Assembly: GCA_937899785.1 (NCBI GenBank)
Contig: CALCCG010000231.1
Span: 1-33,424, forward strand
DNA from: an uncultured Erythrobacter sp.
GTDB lineage: Bacteria; Pseudomonadota; Alphaproteobacteria; Sphingomonadales; Sphingomonadaceae
DNA: 33,424 bases
Direction of reading: 5' to 3'
This document shows, piece after piece, positions 1 to 7,862 of this stretch. Each line of letters begins with the position of its first letter. Positions within the stretch are counted from its first letter, which is position 1. The position numbers were made by a program, and so were the translations under genes. The notes under the pieces were generated by a model. The model had not been told where the DNA came from. It did no database searches and saw nothing but the letters and a program-made list of their open reading frames with translations.

Positions 1-382
1 CGGCCCCGGCCATGCTTCAGAGATCAGATTTCCCGATACGGGAAGCGTGCAAGCCGGCACGACGCCTCATGAGAGAGCCGCGGCTGTGTTTTGTTTCTGG
101 CTGTGACAAGAACACCGGAGTTCAAATAGAGCGTCTTCCTCGATTCTACCCATGTTTGAGTTTTGCGGGCGTTACTTTTCACACGATCTTTCTGGCCACT
201 TTGGATCACCATATGCCGAAGCGATCGGCCTTTCGACGCTAGTTGCCTAGCGTCTTTTCTTCAGGTCGCGGGTCGAGTTCGTCTTTCCGTTATCTTGCAT
301 AGTTAACAACCACATGAGAGTTCTTAACCAACGCTTTACTCTTGGCTGCCATCGCAGTGGGCGGGACACTGCGAGGGAACCA
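1..382. other. Leader/intergenic region without a supported gene
   Basis: I cannot support a gene in this stretch. It holds a terminator-like hairpin at 235-254 (separate entry) and, further on, two TTAA-containing words: TTAAC at 303-307 and TTAACC at 324-329, exactly 21 bp apart. These could be promoter or operator elements for the small gene starting at 383. A 76-codon open frame starting near position 12 has no ribosome binding site, shows no recognisable protein family, and ends inside the hairpin. Confidence 0.5.
235..258 (+). terminator. Probable Rho-independent terminator
   Basis: GACGCTA (235-241) pairs perfectly with TAGCGTC (248-254) around a six-base loop, and TTTT plus a pyrimidine-rich stretch follows. 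The 7-bp stem and short T tract make a moderate terminator for something transcribed rightwards from outside the window. It also separates that unit from the small gene at 383. Confidence 0.5.
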
Positions 383-550
383 ATGGCTCAGGGTAATGAG
401 AACGTTAACGCCAGCGATCGTCGGATCGGCGATCGCCGTGTTGCGCGCAAGCCCTTTGACGGCCCCGACCGTCGCAAAAGGGAGCGCCGCTCTGGTGCCG
501 ACCGGCGTCGGTCGGAGCGAGAGGAAAACCCTTGGCTCTCGGACGATTAA
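383..550 (+). CDS. Small Arg-rich protein with repeated DRR motifs
   Basis: A 55-residue protein of unknown function. The start at 383 is chosen because GAGGGA lies about five bases upstream; the in-frame ATG at 314 has no such site. After a polar N-terminus the chain is almost entirely Arg, Asp and Glu, with DRR at residues 12-14, 17-19, 29-31 and 40-42, plus an RERR-type segment around 33-36. No signal peptide or membrane segment is visible. Such composition suggests a disordered, strongly basic protein that could bind nucleic acid or an acidic partner, but this is inference. I recall similar short Arg/Asp-rich proteins in sphingomonads but cannot name a family. It stands alone, with about 190 bases before the convergent uvrD stop. 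Confidence 0.6.
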   Translation: MAQGNENVNASDRRIGDRRVARKPFDGPDRRKRERRSGADRRRSEREENPWLSDD

Positions 551-739
551 ACTTCGCCAAAAAAGAGAGAAGAGCCCGCCCTGGCCAGAGATCGCCGTAA
601 GCGGCCACGCCTTTGAGTTGCGCCGTTCAAGCCGGAGGTCGATTGGACCATCGTACGCGGTGTTTCATGCGTCGCTGAACAAGACCAAGAACGCTTTCTT
701 TAGGCGCACTCAGAGAGCTGAGATCAAGATAGCGAAGGG

Positions 740-3055
740 TCAGCCAACCACCGTGACAAAGCTGTCAATCACACGTTTCGTGCCGTGGTCTTCAAACTCG
801 ATCTCAAGCTTGTTGCCTTCCTGATCAACCACGCAGCCAACGCCGAATTTCGCATGATTGACCATAGCGCCAATCCGGATATCCGGGCGCGGCGCTGCGG
901 CAAAGCTGGCGGCGCTCCGGCCCGCTTCGGCGACGCGGCGTTGCTTGGTCTGGTAACCGCTCTCAATCGCGCGCTGCCAGCCCGGGCCGCGGGTCTGCGC
1001 GCGCGCCGGCGTTTGTTGCGCGACATGGGCAAACGGGTCTTCGTTTTCGGACCACTTGGCGCGCCAACGCGACGCGCCGCCGGTCATGGTCGTTTCTTGA
1101 TCGATGTGCTCTTCGGGCAATTCCTCGATGAAGCGCGAGGGGATTGAGCTGGTCCACTGGCCGTAAATGCGCCGGTTCGAAGCGTGCAGGATCGTGCATT
1201 GCCGCCGCGCGCGGGTGATCGCGACATAGGCGAGGCGGCGCTCTTCCTCGACGCTCGCGAGGCCCCCTTCGTCAATGGCGCGCTGCGAAGGGAAAACGCC
1301 TTCTTCCCAACCCACGCAAAAGACGTTGTCGAATTCCAGGCCTTTGGCGGCGTGGATCGTCATGATCGTGACGGTTTCCTCCGCATCGCCGCGATCATTG
1401 TCCATGACCAGGGAGACATGCTCGAGGAAGTCACCAAGCGTCTCATACTCTTCCATCGCACGCGCCAGTTCGGAAAGGTTCTCTGCACGCCCCGCGCTTT
1501 CGGCCGAGCGATCCTTGGAGAGCATTTCGTTATAGCCGCATTCGTCGAGCACCAGCCGGAGCACGTCCGCCGGGCTTAGCGTCTTCGCCGCCTCGCGCCA
1601 CGCCAGAAACTGGCGCATCAGCCCGCCGATTGCGCTCGCCGCGCGCTTGGGCAATTCGTCGGTGTCAGCCAGTTCGAGCGAGGCCGCCGCCAGCGGCATG
1701 CCGGTGCGCCGCGCATGCTGGTGCATCTTCTCAAGCGTTTTCGAGCCGAGCCCACGCTTAGGCTGGTTGTAGATCCGCTCAAACGCCAGATCGTCTTGCG
1801 GCTGCGCGATCACGCGAAGATAGGCAAGGGCGTCACGGATCTCCGCTCGTTCATAAAAGCGAAATCCACCAATAATCCGGTAATTGACCCCAATCTGGAT
1901 GAAGCGGTCTTCAAATTCGCGCGTTTGATATTGCGCTCGTACCAGGATGGCGACCTGATCCAACGGCGCGCCTTCGCCCTCCAGCCGTTCGATCTCTTCG
2001 CCGACGCGGCGCGCTTCTTCGGGTGCGTCCCAGACACCGATAACGCGGACCTTGTCGCCGCCATTCGCCTCAGTCCAAAGTGTCTTTTCGTGTCGGTGCG
2101 AATTGGCGCGGATCAGGCCTGAAGCGGCGCCAAGGATATGGGGCGTGGAGCGGTAGTTCTGTTCCAGGCGCACCACATGGGCGCCGGGAAAATCCTTCTC
2201 AAAGCGCAAGATGTTTGCGACTTCGGCGCCCCGCCAGGAATAGATCGACTGGTCATCATCGCCCACCACGCAGATATTCTTGTGAGCCTGCGCCAGCAGC
2301 CGCAGCCACAGATATTGGACCGCGTTGGTGTCCTGATATTCGTCAACGAGGATGTACCGCCAACGCCGCTGATAATCCTCCAGCACATCGGTGTGCCGGC
2401 GAAAGATGTTCAGGATATGCAGCATCAGATCGCCGAAATCGCAGGCGTTGAGCGCTCTCAGACGATCCTGGTAGGCCTGATACATCGCCTTGCCGCGTCC
2501 ATTCGCGTAGACCTCGTTTTCCATCGGATCGAGATCATCCGGGTTGAGACCGCGGTTCTTCCATCCATCTATAAAGCCCGCGAGCTGGCGGGCGGGCCAG
2601 CGTTTTTCATCAAGATCGTTGTCGGTGATGAGCTGTTTCAACAACCGCAATTGATCGTCGGTGTCGATAATCGTGTAATTGCTCTCCAGCCCCACCAGCT
2701 CGGCATGGCGACGCAGCATCTTGGCGCAGATCGAGTGGAAAGTTCCAAGCCAGGGAAGGCCCTCGCTGTGAGGGCCCAGATGCCCGCTAACGCGCTCGCG
2801 CATTTCGCGCGCGGCTTTGTTGGTGAAGGTGACACACAGGATCTGGCTGGGATAGGCCCGGCGCATAGCTATGAGATGCGCGAGCCGTGCCGTCAGCGCC
2901 GCCGTCTTGCCTGTGCCCGCGCCCGCCAGCATCAGCACTGGCCCCTCTGTCGTGAGCACCGCATCACGCTGCGGCGGGTTCAGCCGCGCGGCGTAGGCCG
3001 GGACGTCTTCGGCGGATTGGGTGCCATCGGGTGCAAGGGGCTGTGACGGAGGCAT
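740..3055 (-). CDS. uvrD: ATP-dependent DNA helicase UvrD/PcrA (SF1A)
   Basis: A 771-residue 3'-5' DNA helicase of the UvrD/PcrA/Rep family, acting in nucleotide excision repair, mismatch repair and replication-fork clearance. LNPPQRDAV (Q-motif region) starts near residue 25. Walker A AGAGTGKT is at 44-51, the DEYQDTN Walker B/motif II near 238-244, followed by GDDDQSIYSWRGA (motif III) and the late VAITRAR motif. The C-terminus carries the Tudor-like segment (GAMVNHAKFGVGCV...) that in PcrA/UvrD contacts RNA polymerase. The ATG at 3055 is preferred over upstream in-frame codons, because those would overlap the SOS box and add residues lacking family similarity. Length is normal for alphaproteobacterial UvrD. 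An SOS box at 3067-3081 implies LexA control. Confidence 0.96.
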   Translation of the reverse strand: MPPSQPLAPDGTQSAEDVPAYAARLNPPQRDAVLTTEGPVLMLAGAGTGKTAALTARLAHLIAMRRAYPSQILCVTFTNKAAREMRERVSGHLGPHSEGLPWLGTFHSICAKMLRRHAELVGLESNYTIIDTDDQLRLLKQLITDNDLDEKRWPARQLAGFIDGWKNRGLNPDDLDPMENEVYANGRGKAMYQAYQDRLRALNACDFGDLMLHILNIFRRHTDVLEDYQRRWRYILVDEYQDTNAVQYLWLRLLAQAHKNICVVGDDDQSIYSWRGAEVANILRFEKDFPGAHVVRLEQNYRSTPHILGAASGLIRANSHRHEKTLWTEANGGDKVRVIGVWDAPEEARRVGEEIERLEGEGAPLDQVAILVRAQYQTREFEDRFIQIGVNYRIIGGFRFYERAEIRDALAYLRVIAQPQDDLAFERIYNQPKRGLGSKTLEKMHQHARRTGMPLAAASLELADTDELPKRAASAIGGLMRQFLAWREAAKTLSPADVLRLVLDECGYNEMLSKDRSAESAGRAENLSELARAMEEYETLGDFLEHVSLVMDNDRGDAEETVTIMTIHAAKGLEFDNVFCVGWEEGVFPSQRAIDEGGLASVEEERRLAYVAITRARRQCTILHASNRRIYGQWTSSIPSRFIEELPEEHIDQETTMTGGASRWRAKWSENEDPFAHVAQQTPARAQTRGPGWQRAIESGYQTKQRRVAEAGRSAASFAAAPRPDIRIGAMVNHAKFGVGCVVDQEGNKLEIEFEDHGTKRVIDSFVTVVG

Positions 3056-3066
3056 AGGCGTAAAAA

Positions 3067-3081
3067 GAACAAGTATAGAAC
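3067..3081 (-). promoter_or_regulatory. LexA SOS box (GTTC-N7-GTTC) upstream of uvrD
   Basis: On the minus strand the sequence reads GTTC-TATACTT-GTTC, an exact match to the direct-repeat SOS box known for alphaproteobacterial LexA. It lies 11 bases upstream of the uvrD ATG. Its spacer contains TATACT, a good -10 hexamer, so LexA binding would cover the promoter directly. The leader would then be very short. Confidence 0.75.
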
Positions 3082-3335
3082 GAAGTCCCAGCGCGCAAGC
3101 ACCGGGCCAGCAATCGTCGACCGATGTGACACGCTGGCCCGGTAAGCTCAATCGCATCGCCCCGGTTTCGCCACAGGTCTCGCTCACGCGTGTCCGTCGC
3201 GCGTTCGAAAATCCGCTCATCTCTAGCGTCGCAGCAGCCAGCCCAGCATATACGGGATCGTCCGGTTCAGGGGAGGTTGTGGCCGGATAGCACCGCGTTC
3301 GTTCGCGCTTGGGACATCATCTCAAGGAGAAACCC

Positions 3336-3695
3336 ATGCGTAAGGAAGTTCAAACCCGAATGTTCGCCAGCCTCGCGGTTCTTGCCGTCACCGGCGCGCC
3401 TGCAAGCGTTGCCAACGCGGCCGGTTCGCAGTCCGAAGCGGCCATGAGCGCCAAGGACGGTGCAGCAAACAAGGCAGAGATCGCGAAATGGCCAGCCGAA
3501 AAGCAAGCCGCCTACGGGCTCTGGCCGGCTGAAACGAAGGCGTATTACTGGACCCTGTCGCAAGAGCGCCAAAAGCTTTTCTGGGGACTGACGGACACCG
3601 ATAAAGTGGCGCTGAGCGGCATGAGTGCGCCTGATCAGGCAAAAGCCTGGGCGCGGATCGAAGGGCGCGGTGGAGCGTCCGAGGGGCGCCGCTGA
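3336..3695 (+). CDS. Secreted Trp-rich repeat protein, function unknown
   Basis: A 119-residue protein. AAGGAGA sits five bases before the ATG at 3336 and fixes the start. Residues 1-29 form a signal peptide (basic start, hydrophobic core, ANA-type cleavage site), so the product is probably periplasmic. Residues 50-107 look like about five degenerate repeats of 11-12 residues, each with a Trp/Tyr/Phe near the end and a P/S-x-E/D-x-Q/K core: units beginning AKWPAEKQ, LWPAETK, TLSQERQ, LTDTDK, MSAPDQ. The tail is Gly/Arg-rich. I do not recognise a named family. The gene diverges from uvrD and converges on rsmD, with only three bases between stop codons, so its terminator probably lies in the rsmD tail region. 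Confidence 0.75.
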   Translation: MRKEVQTRMFASLAVLAVTGAPASVANAAGSQSEAAMSAKDGAANKAEIAKWPAEKQAAYGLWPAETKAYYWTLSQERQKLFWGLTDTDKVALSGMSAPDQAKAWARIEGRGGASEGRR

Positions 3696-3698
3696 CGC

Positions 3699-4358
3699 CT
3701 AGGCAGCGCTCCTTTTCGGGTGGTGCCCGTGGCCGCTCCCCCAAACCCCAAGCGCGGGCGCGGGCACCACTCTTATCAGCGCGCGCTGAATTCGCATTTG
3801 GCCAACGCGCGCCGAACAGTTTCGTCGCAGCAGGCTGAGCCGACCCTTGGCGACCTTGCGGCTGGATTCGATCTCCAAGCCGGCCACGTATGGTTCCTCA
3901 TTGGCGGCGGTCTCCAGAGCGATCCATGTCGCGGCGCCGATCCATCCCAGCCGCAACAAGCGGTCAAGCGCCACTTCGCCAGCGCCGGTGTTGTAAGGCG
4001 GGTCGAGCAGGATGAGGTCGAGCGGCTCCGAGCGAGCGCGCAGCTGCATCACCGACGTCGCTTCTACTTGCGTGCGGGCGCGTGCGTCGAGAGTGGCGAT
4101 ATTGCTCCTTATCGCATCCAGCGCTTCCCGCTCGTTTTCGACAAACAGGCACTTGGCAGCGCCTCTTGAGAGAGCTTCGAGGCCAAGCGCACCCGACCCG
4201 GCAAACAAATCGGCGGCGTGCAAGTCTTCAAAAGACCCAAGACGGCTGGTGAGCATGTTGAACAGCGTCTCGCGCGTGCGATCAGCGGTCGGGCGCGTCG
4301 CATACCCCTTGGGAGCGACCAGTTTGCGCCCACGCCATTCGCCCGAGATGATCCTCAT
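3699..4358 (-). CDS. rsmD: 16S rRNA (guanine966-N2)-methyltransferase RsmD
   Basis: A 219-residue SAM-dependent methyltransferase that methylates G966 of 16S rRNA during 30S assembly. It begins with the typical MRIISGEWRGRKL, has the TRPT-DRTRE motif (21-30), the SAM-binding DLFAGSGALGLE (50-61) and the catalytic DPPY at 119-122. The family usually ends soon after a segment like GRLSLLRR (about residue 179). Here 39 extra residues follow, rich in Val, Pro, Gly, His and Arg, and that stretch holds a 10-bp inverted repeat (3720-3770). The tail is therefore probably acquired or read-through sequence, not part of the enzyme fold. The start lies ten bases after the stop of the pseudouridine synthase gene, so the two form an rRNA-modification operon. 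Confidence 0.93.
   Translation of the reverse strand: MRIISGEWRGRKLVAPKGYATRPTADRTRETLFNMLTSRLGSFEDLHAADLFAGSGALGLEALSRGAAKCLFVENEREALDAIRSNIATLDARARTQVEATSVMQLRARSEPLDLILLDPPYNTGAGEVALDRLLRLGWIGAATWIALETAANEEPYVAGLEIESSRKVAKGRLSLLRRNCSARVGQMRIQRALIRVVPAPALGVWGSGHGHHPKRSAA
3720..3770. repeat. Inverted repeat inside the rsmD 3' end
   Basis: GTGGTGCCCG (3720-3729) and CGGGCACCAC (3761-3770) are perfect inverted copies, separated by 31 GC-rich bases. It lies within the codons of the unusual RsmD tail and about 25 bases past the stop of the plus-strand gene. It may be a small palindromic element, or act as a transcription stop for either convergent gene, although no T tract follows. Confidence 0.6.
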
Positions 4359-4368
4359 CGCTCGACGC

Positions 4369-5163
4369 TCACGCTTTGTAGCCTCGCTTGAGCTGGCTCT
4401 GAAAGCGCGACAAATCGCCCTTGCGGATGATCGCCGCCTGGCCGCGCGGCAAGTCGCCCAGCAGGAAGGGGCCGTAAGCGGTGCGGATCAATCGGTTCAC
4501 TTTGAGGTCGAGATACTCAAGCACGCGGCGCACCTCGCGGTTCTTGCCTTCGGTGATGGTCATCTCGATCCAGTGGTTCGTCGCCTTTCCCTGGCCCGAA
4601 CCGCCCCGTTCGAGGTTTGCGTCGATTGAGCCGTAGCGCACCCCGTCGATCTCAACGCCTTCGCTGAGATCCTCGAGCTGGTCCTGCTTTACCTCGCCAA
4701 AGGCGCGGGCGCGGTAGGTGCGTGGGATGCCGGTCTTGGGCAGTTCCATCTGGCGCTTGAGGCCGCCATCATTGGTGAGCAGCAACAAGCCTTCGGTGTT
4801 CAAATCGAGCCGCCCGATCGGCATTAAGCGCGGCGTATCCTTGGGAAGGGCGTTGCGCAGCGCGGAATAGATCGTGGCCCGGCCAGCGGGGTCGCGTTCG
4901 GCGGTGATAAGGCCGGTGGGCTTGTTGAAGGCGACGAGCGTCGTCGGCTCCACCGGGCCGACCGGCTTGCCATCGACGCTGACGCCTTTGAGGTCCGTGA
5001 GGAACGTCGCCGGGGTTTCCACCGGCTTGCCATTGTGCGTGATCCGCTTGTCGGCGATCATCCGCTCCACCTCGCGGCGGCTTGCAACACCGGCGCGCGC
5101 AAGCAGCTTGGCAATGCGGTCGCCTTCGGGGCGGTCATCCTTCTTGGGTGGGTTCGTGGGCAT
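4369..5163 (-). CDS. rRNA pseudouridine synthase, RsuA/RluB/RluF family
   Basis: A 264-residue enzyme that isomerises a specific uridine in rRNA to pseudouridine. An S4 RNA-binding domain covers about residues 16-62 (KLLARAGVASRREVERMI is typical). The catalytic domain has the family motif GRLDLNTEGLLLLTNDG, with the catalytic Asp at 120, and the later GKNREVRRV motif. RluB (23S U2605) is the closest guess, but sequence alone does not separate it securely from RsuA or RluF, so no symbol is given. The short Lys/Asp-rich N-terminus is less conserved. It is the first gene of a two-gene unit with rsmD; its start is 12 bases past the stop of the Rieske oxygenase gene, so transcription may continue from there. 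Confidence 0.93.
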   Translation of the reverse strand: MPTNPPKKDDRPEGDRIAKLLARAGVASRREVERMIADKRITHNGKPVETPATFLTDLKGVSVDGKPVGPVEPTTLVAFNKPTGLITAERDPAGRATIYSALRNALPKDTPRLMPIGRLDLNTEGLLLLTNDGGLKRQMELPKTGIPRTYRARAFGEVKQDQLEDLSEGVEIDGVRYGSIDANLERGGSGQGKATNHWIEMTITEGKNREVRRVLEYLDLKVNRLIRTAYGPFLLGDLPRGQAAIIRKGDLSRFQSQLKRGYKA

Positions 5164-5175
5164 GGAGCCGCGCGC

Positions 5176-6357
5176 CTACGCGCTCTCCATCGCCTCCGCA
5201 ACAATCGCGTTAAACCGCGCAATGCCTCCTTCGAGCGTTCCGAGGGTTAGCTCGTCGATCGCGCCGCTTTCCAGGCCTTGCTGGCCAAGCTCAGCGGCGC
5301 GGAAGTCCTCAGAGGCAAACACACCGCCATCGAGCAACGCCCAGCTGCGCTCCCAGTGCTTGCGCGCCCTTTCGCCTTCTGGACCGGTAGCGGGCGGTTC
5401 GGGGATCAGCATGAAGTCTTCGACCAGCGTCAGATCGTGAGCCTGCGGCATCAGGACCATCACATTGACGTAATCGGGGCTGGGCACAATCACCGTGCCT
5501 GGCAGCAGCTGGTAGGCAAAGGTCACCAGCTTGCGCAGAGCGGCCATATCGGACAGGTCGACCCCTTCCATTTCTTCGGCGCGGCCCACGGCGGAGCGCA
5601 AATGCGGGCCCACTTCATCGCCGGCGGTCACCCCGTCCTTGAAGAAGGGGCCGATCGTGTTCGCGTGCAGGCGGGTCACATGGTAGCTTTCCAGGAAGGC
5701 GTCCATGATCAGCTTCCAGTTGCCTTTGACCGTGTGGGTCTTGCGGCGGAAGAGGTAGAGATCCGGCATGCCGAGCGCGTCAAAGTCCTCGCCGACGCGC
5801 GCGGCATCGTTGAAGTCCGCGCCCTCTTGCGGAGCGAACCAGATGAGGCCGCCCGCTTCGAGGCTGGGCAATTCGACCAGCGAGTGGTTGGCTTTCTCAA
5901 GGCCAGGAAAGGTTTCGGGTCGAGGGAGGGCGAGAAGCTTGCCATCCAGACCATAGGTCCAGGCGTGATACGGGCACACCATGCGCGCGGCGCATTGCAC
6001 ATCGTGGCCTTCGACCAGACGCGTGCCGCGATGTTTGCACACGTTGAGAAAGACATGCGCCTTGCCTTCTTTGTCGCGGGTGACGAGGAGCGGGCGACCC
6101 GTGTCATCGTGCGGCACAGCCATGCCCGGATCGGGCAGCAGCGCACTGGGCACCAGAACCTGTGGTAGCCGATCAAACAAAGCCGCCTTCTCGCGCTCGA
6201 AATGCGCGGGGTCGGTGTAATGGCTGGCGGGGACTGTCCCGGCGGCCCCGCGGCGGCGATCGGTGCCATCGCGGACCAACTCTGCAAGGGCGACTTGCCC
6301 GGGCGTTGCGCGCATTGGAGCGGGTGTTCTATCCAATTGTGTTGTGGACGCATTCAT
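5176..6357 (-). CDS. Rieske non-heme iron aromatic-ring/amine oxygenase, alpha subunit type
   Basis: A 393-residue oxygenase. The Rieske [2Fe-2S] site is CKH at 107-109 and CPYH at 128-131. The catalytic domain has mononuclear-iron ligands in the segment DAFLESYHVTRLH (His226, His231), and the third, Asp, is probably in the FASEDF segment near the C-terminus. The layout resembles stand-alone oxygenases such as carnitine, glycine-betaine or choline-type monooxygenases as well as ring-hydroxylating enzymes; the substrate cannot be told. No ferredoxin reductase or beta subunit is adjacent, so electrons must come from elsewhere. The ATG at 6357 is chosen; a GTG at 6393 would add 12 residues without similarity. 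The gene diverges from an AmpG-like transporter. Confidence 0.9.
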   Translation of the reverse strand: MNASTTQLDRTPAPMRATPGQVALAELVRDGTDRRRGAAGTVPASHYTDPAHFEREKAALFDRLPQVLVPSALLPDPGMAVPHDDTGRPLLVTRDKEGKAHVFLNVCKHRGTRLVEGHDVQCAARMVCPYHAWTYGLDGKLLALPRPETFPGLEKANHSLVELPSLEAGGLIWFAPQEGADFNDAARVGEDFDALGMPDLYLFRRKTHTVKGNWKLIMDAFLESYHVTRLHANTIGPFFKDGVTAGDEVGPHLRSAVGRAEEMEGVDLSDMAALRKLVTFAYQLLPGTVIVPSPDYVNVMVLMPQAHDLTLVEDFMLIPEPPATGPEGERARKHWERSWALLDGGVFASEDFRAAELGQQGLESGAIDELTLGTLEGGIARFNAIVAEAMESA

Positions 6358-6446
6358 GCCGACGCTCTTATTCCTCTGGTGTATTCCTCTCACTGCAGCC
6401 TAGTGTTGCACACTCAAGGCGAATTTCAAAAAAGGCAGGTCAATAC

Positions 6447-7862
6447 ATGGACTGGAGCACAGTCATACTCTTCGGGGTCATCGCTGCTATGGTGGGGTTG
6501 GCCTATCTTGTGCCGGTCTTCGCGCCCTATCGGCGCAAAATGCCGTTCGTGGCGTTTCTGCTTGGGATTTCCTCGGGCTTTCCGCTGACCTTGCTGCTTG
6601 GGACTATGACGTTCTGGCTGTCGAAAGTCGGGATCGATAAGTCGACGATAGGCTTCGCGATTGGGCTGACCACGCCGTACACGCTCAAATTCTTATGGGC
6701 TCCGTTTGTTGACAAGGCGCGCATTCCGATCCTGACACGTCTTTTGGGGCAACGGCGCGCTTGGTTGTTTATGGTCCAGGCCGCTTTGGTTGTTGCGCTG
6801 TGGCAACTGGGGACAAGCAACCCAACCAATGACACTATTGGGCTCTTTGCGTTTTGGGCGATTGTGGTCGCCTTCCTTTCGGCCACGCAGGACATCGTGA
6901 TTGACGCGTACCGGATCGAGATACTTCCGGATGAAGAGATGGCGCATGGCACCGCGATGAACCAGTTCGGTTACCGCACAGGCAATCTGCTGGCGGGAGC
7001 GGGGACGATTTACCTCGCTTCGACCGAGGGTTACGATGTGGGCTGGGCCATGGCTTACGGCCTGACCGGCTTCCTGGTGCTTCCCGCCGCTTTGGGCGCC
7101 TTGTGGGCTGGCGCTGGGCGGTACGACCCCACCACCGCGCGCGCGGCTGGCCAAAAATTTGCCGATTGGCTGATAGAAACCGTCGTCAATCCGTTTCGCG
7201 AATTCCTTGGCCGCAAGGGCGCGGTCCTGATCCTGCTGTTTGAGCTGATCTACAAAGTCGGCGACGCAATGAGGCAGGGCATGCTGAACCCGATGATTGT
7301 CGAGCTCGGCTTCAGCGACACGGAGTTTATCACCATCAACAAGTTTGTCGGGTTTGCAGCGCTGATCATCGGATCGGCCCTGGGAGGCCCCTTCATCGCC
7401 TGGCTGGGTATGGGCCGGGCCTTGGTCATATCCGGACTGCTGATGATGCTGTCGAACTTCATGTTCGTCCTTCTCGCCATTGTCGGCGATTCGCCTTTGA
7501 TGCTCGCAATCGCTGTTGGCACGGAGAACATGACCAGCGGCATCGGTTTGACCGTTTTTGTGACGTATCTCTCAGGGCTCTCCAACCTCGCCTACACCGC
7601 CACACAGTTTGCTTTGCTCTCCAGTTTCGCGGCGGTGGGTCGCACCTGGCTCGCAACACCATCGGGCTATCTGGCCGAGAACCTGGGTTGGGTCGGGTTC
7701 TGGATCTTCACCGTGGTCGTCGCGGTGCCGGGTATGGCCTTGCTCTGGTTGCTGTGGCGCAAGGGCTTCGTCGTGGAGAGCGTCCGGCAGACCGATTCCG
7801 ATGACCTTGGCGAAGAGGCTGCTGATGGCGAGGCGAAGCCCGTCAGCGCCGCGCCCGGTTAG
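6447..7862 (+). CDS. AmpG-like MFS transporter (muropeptide permease family)
   Basis: A 471-residue inner-membrane protein with about 12 or more hydrophobic segments. The early block (GISSGFPLTLLLGTMTFWL, then IGFAIGLTTPYTLKFLWAPFVDK) is the signature of the AmpG branch of the major facilitator superfamily, which imports anhydro-muropeptides for cell-wall recycling. No recycling enzyme (AmpD, NagZ) is nearby, so the substrate is assumed from family only. The ATG at 6447 follows an AGGCAGG-type binding site and starts directly with a first membrane helix. The C-terminus is acidic and polar. Its TAG overlaps the stop of the convergent folC by two bases. Confidence 0.87.
   Translation: MDWSTVILFGVIAAMVGLAYLVPVFAPYRRKMPFVAFLLGISSGFPLTLLLGTMTFWLSKVGIDKSTIGFAIGLTTPYTLKFLWAPFVDKARIPILTRLLGQRRAWLFMVQAALVVALWQLGTSNPTNDTIGLFAFWAIVVAFLSATQDIVIDAYRIEILPDEEMAHGTAMNQFGYRTGNLLAGAGTIYLASTEGYDVGWAMAYGLTGFLVLPAALGALWAGAGRYDPTTARAAGQKFADWLIETVVNPFREFLGRKGAVLILLFELIYKVGDAMRQGMLNPMIVELGFSDTEFITINKFVGFAALIIGSALGGPFIAWLGMGRALVISGLLMMLSNFMFVLLAIVGDSPLMLAIAVGTENMTSGIGLTVFVTYLSGLSNLAYTATQFALLSSFAAVGRTWLATPSGYLAENLGWVGFWIFTVVVAVPGMALLWLLWRKGFVVESVRQTDSDDLGEEAADGEAKPVSAAPG

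Noticed and set aside
12..242. 76-codon plus-strand open frame at the window start
   Set aside because: No ribosome binding site and no recognisable protein; it ends inside a terminator-like hairpin.
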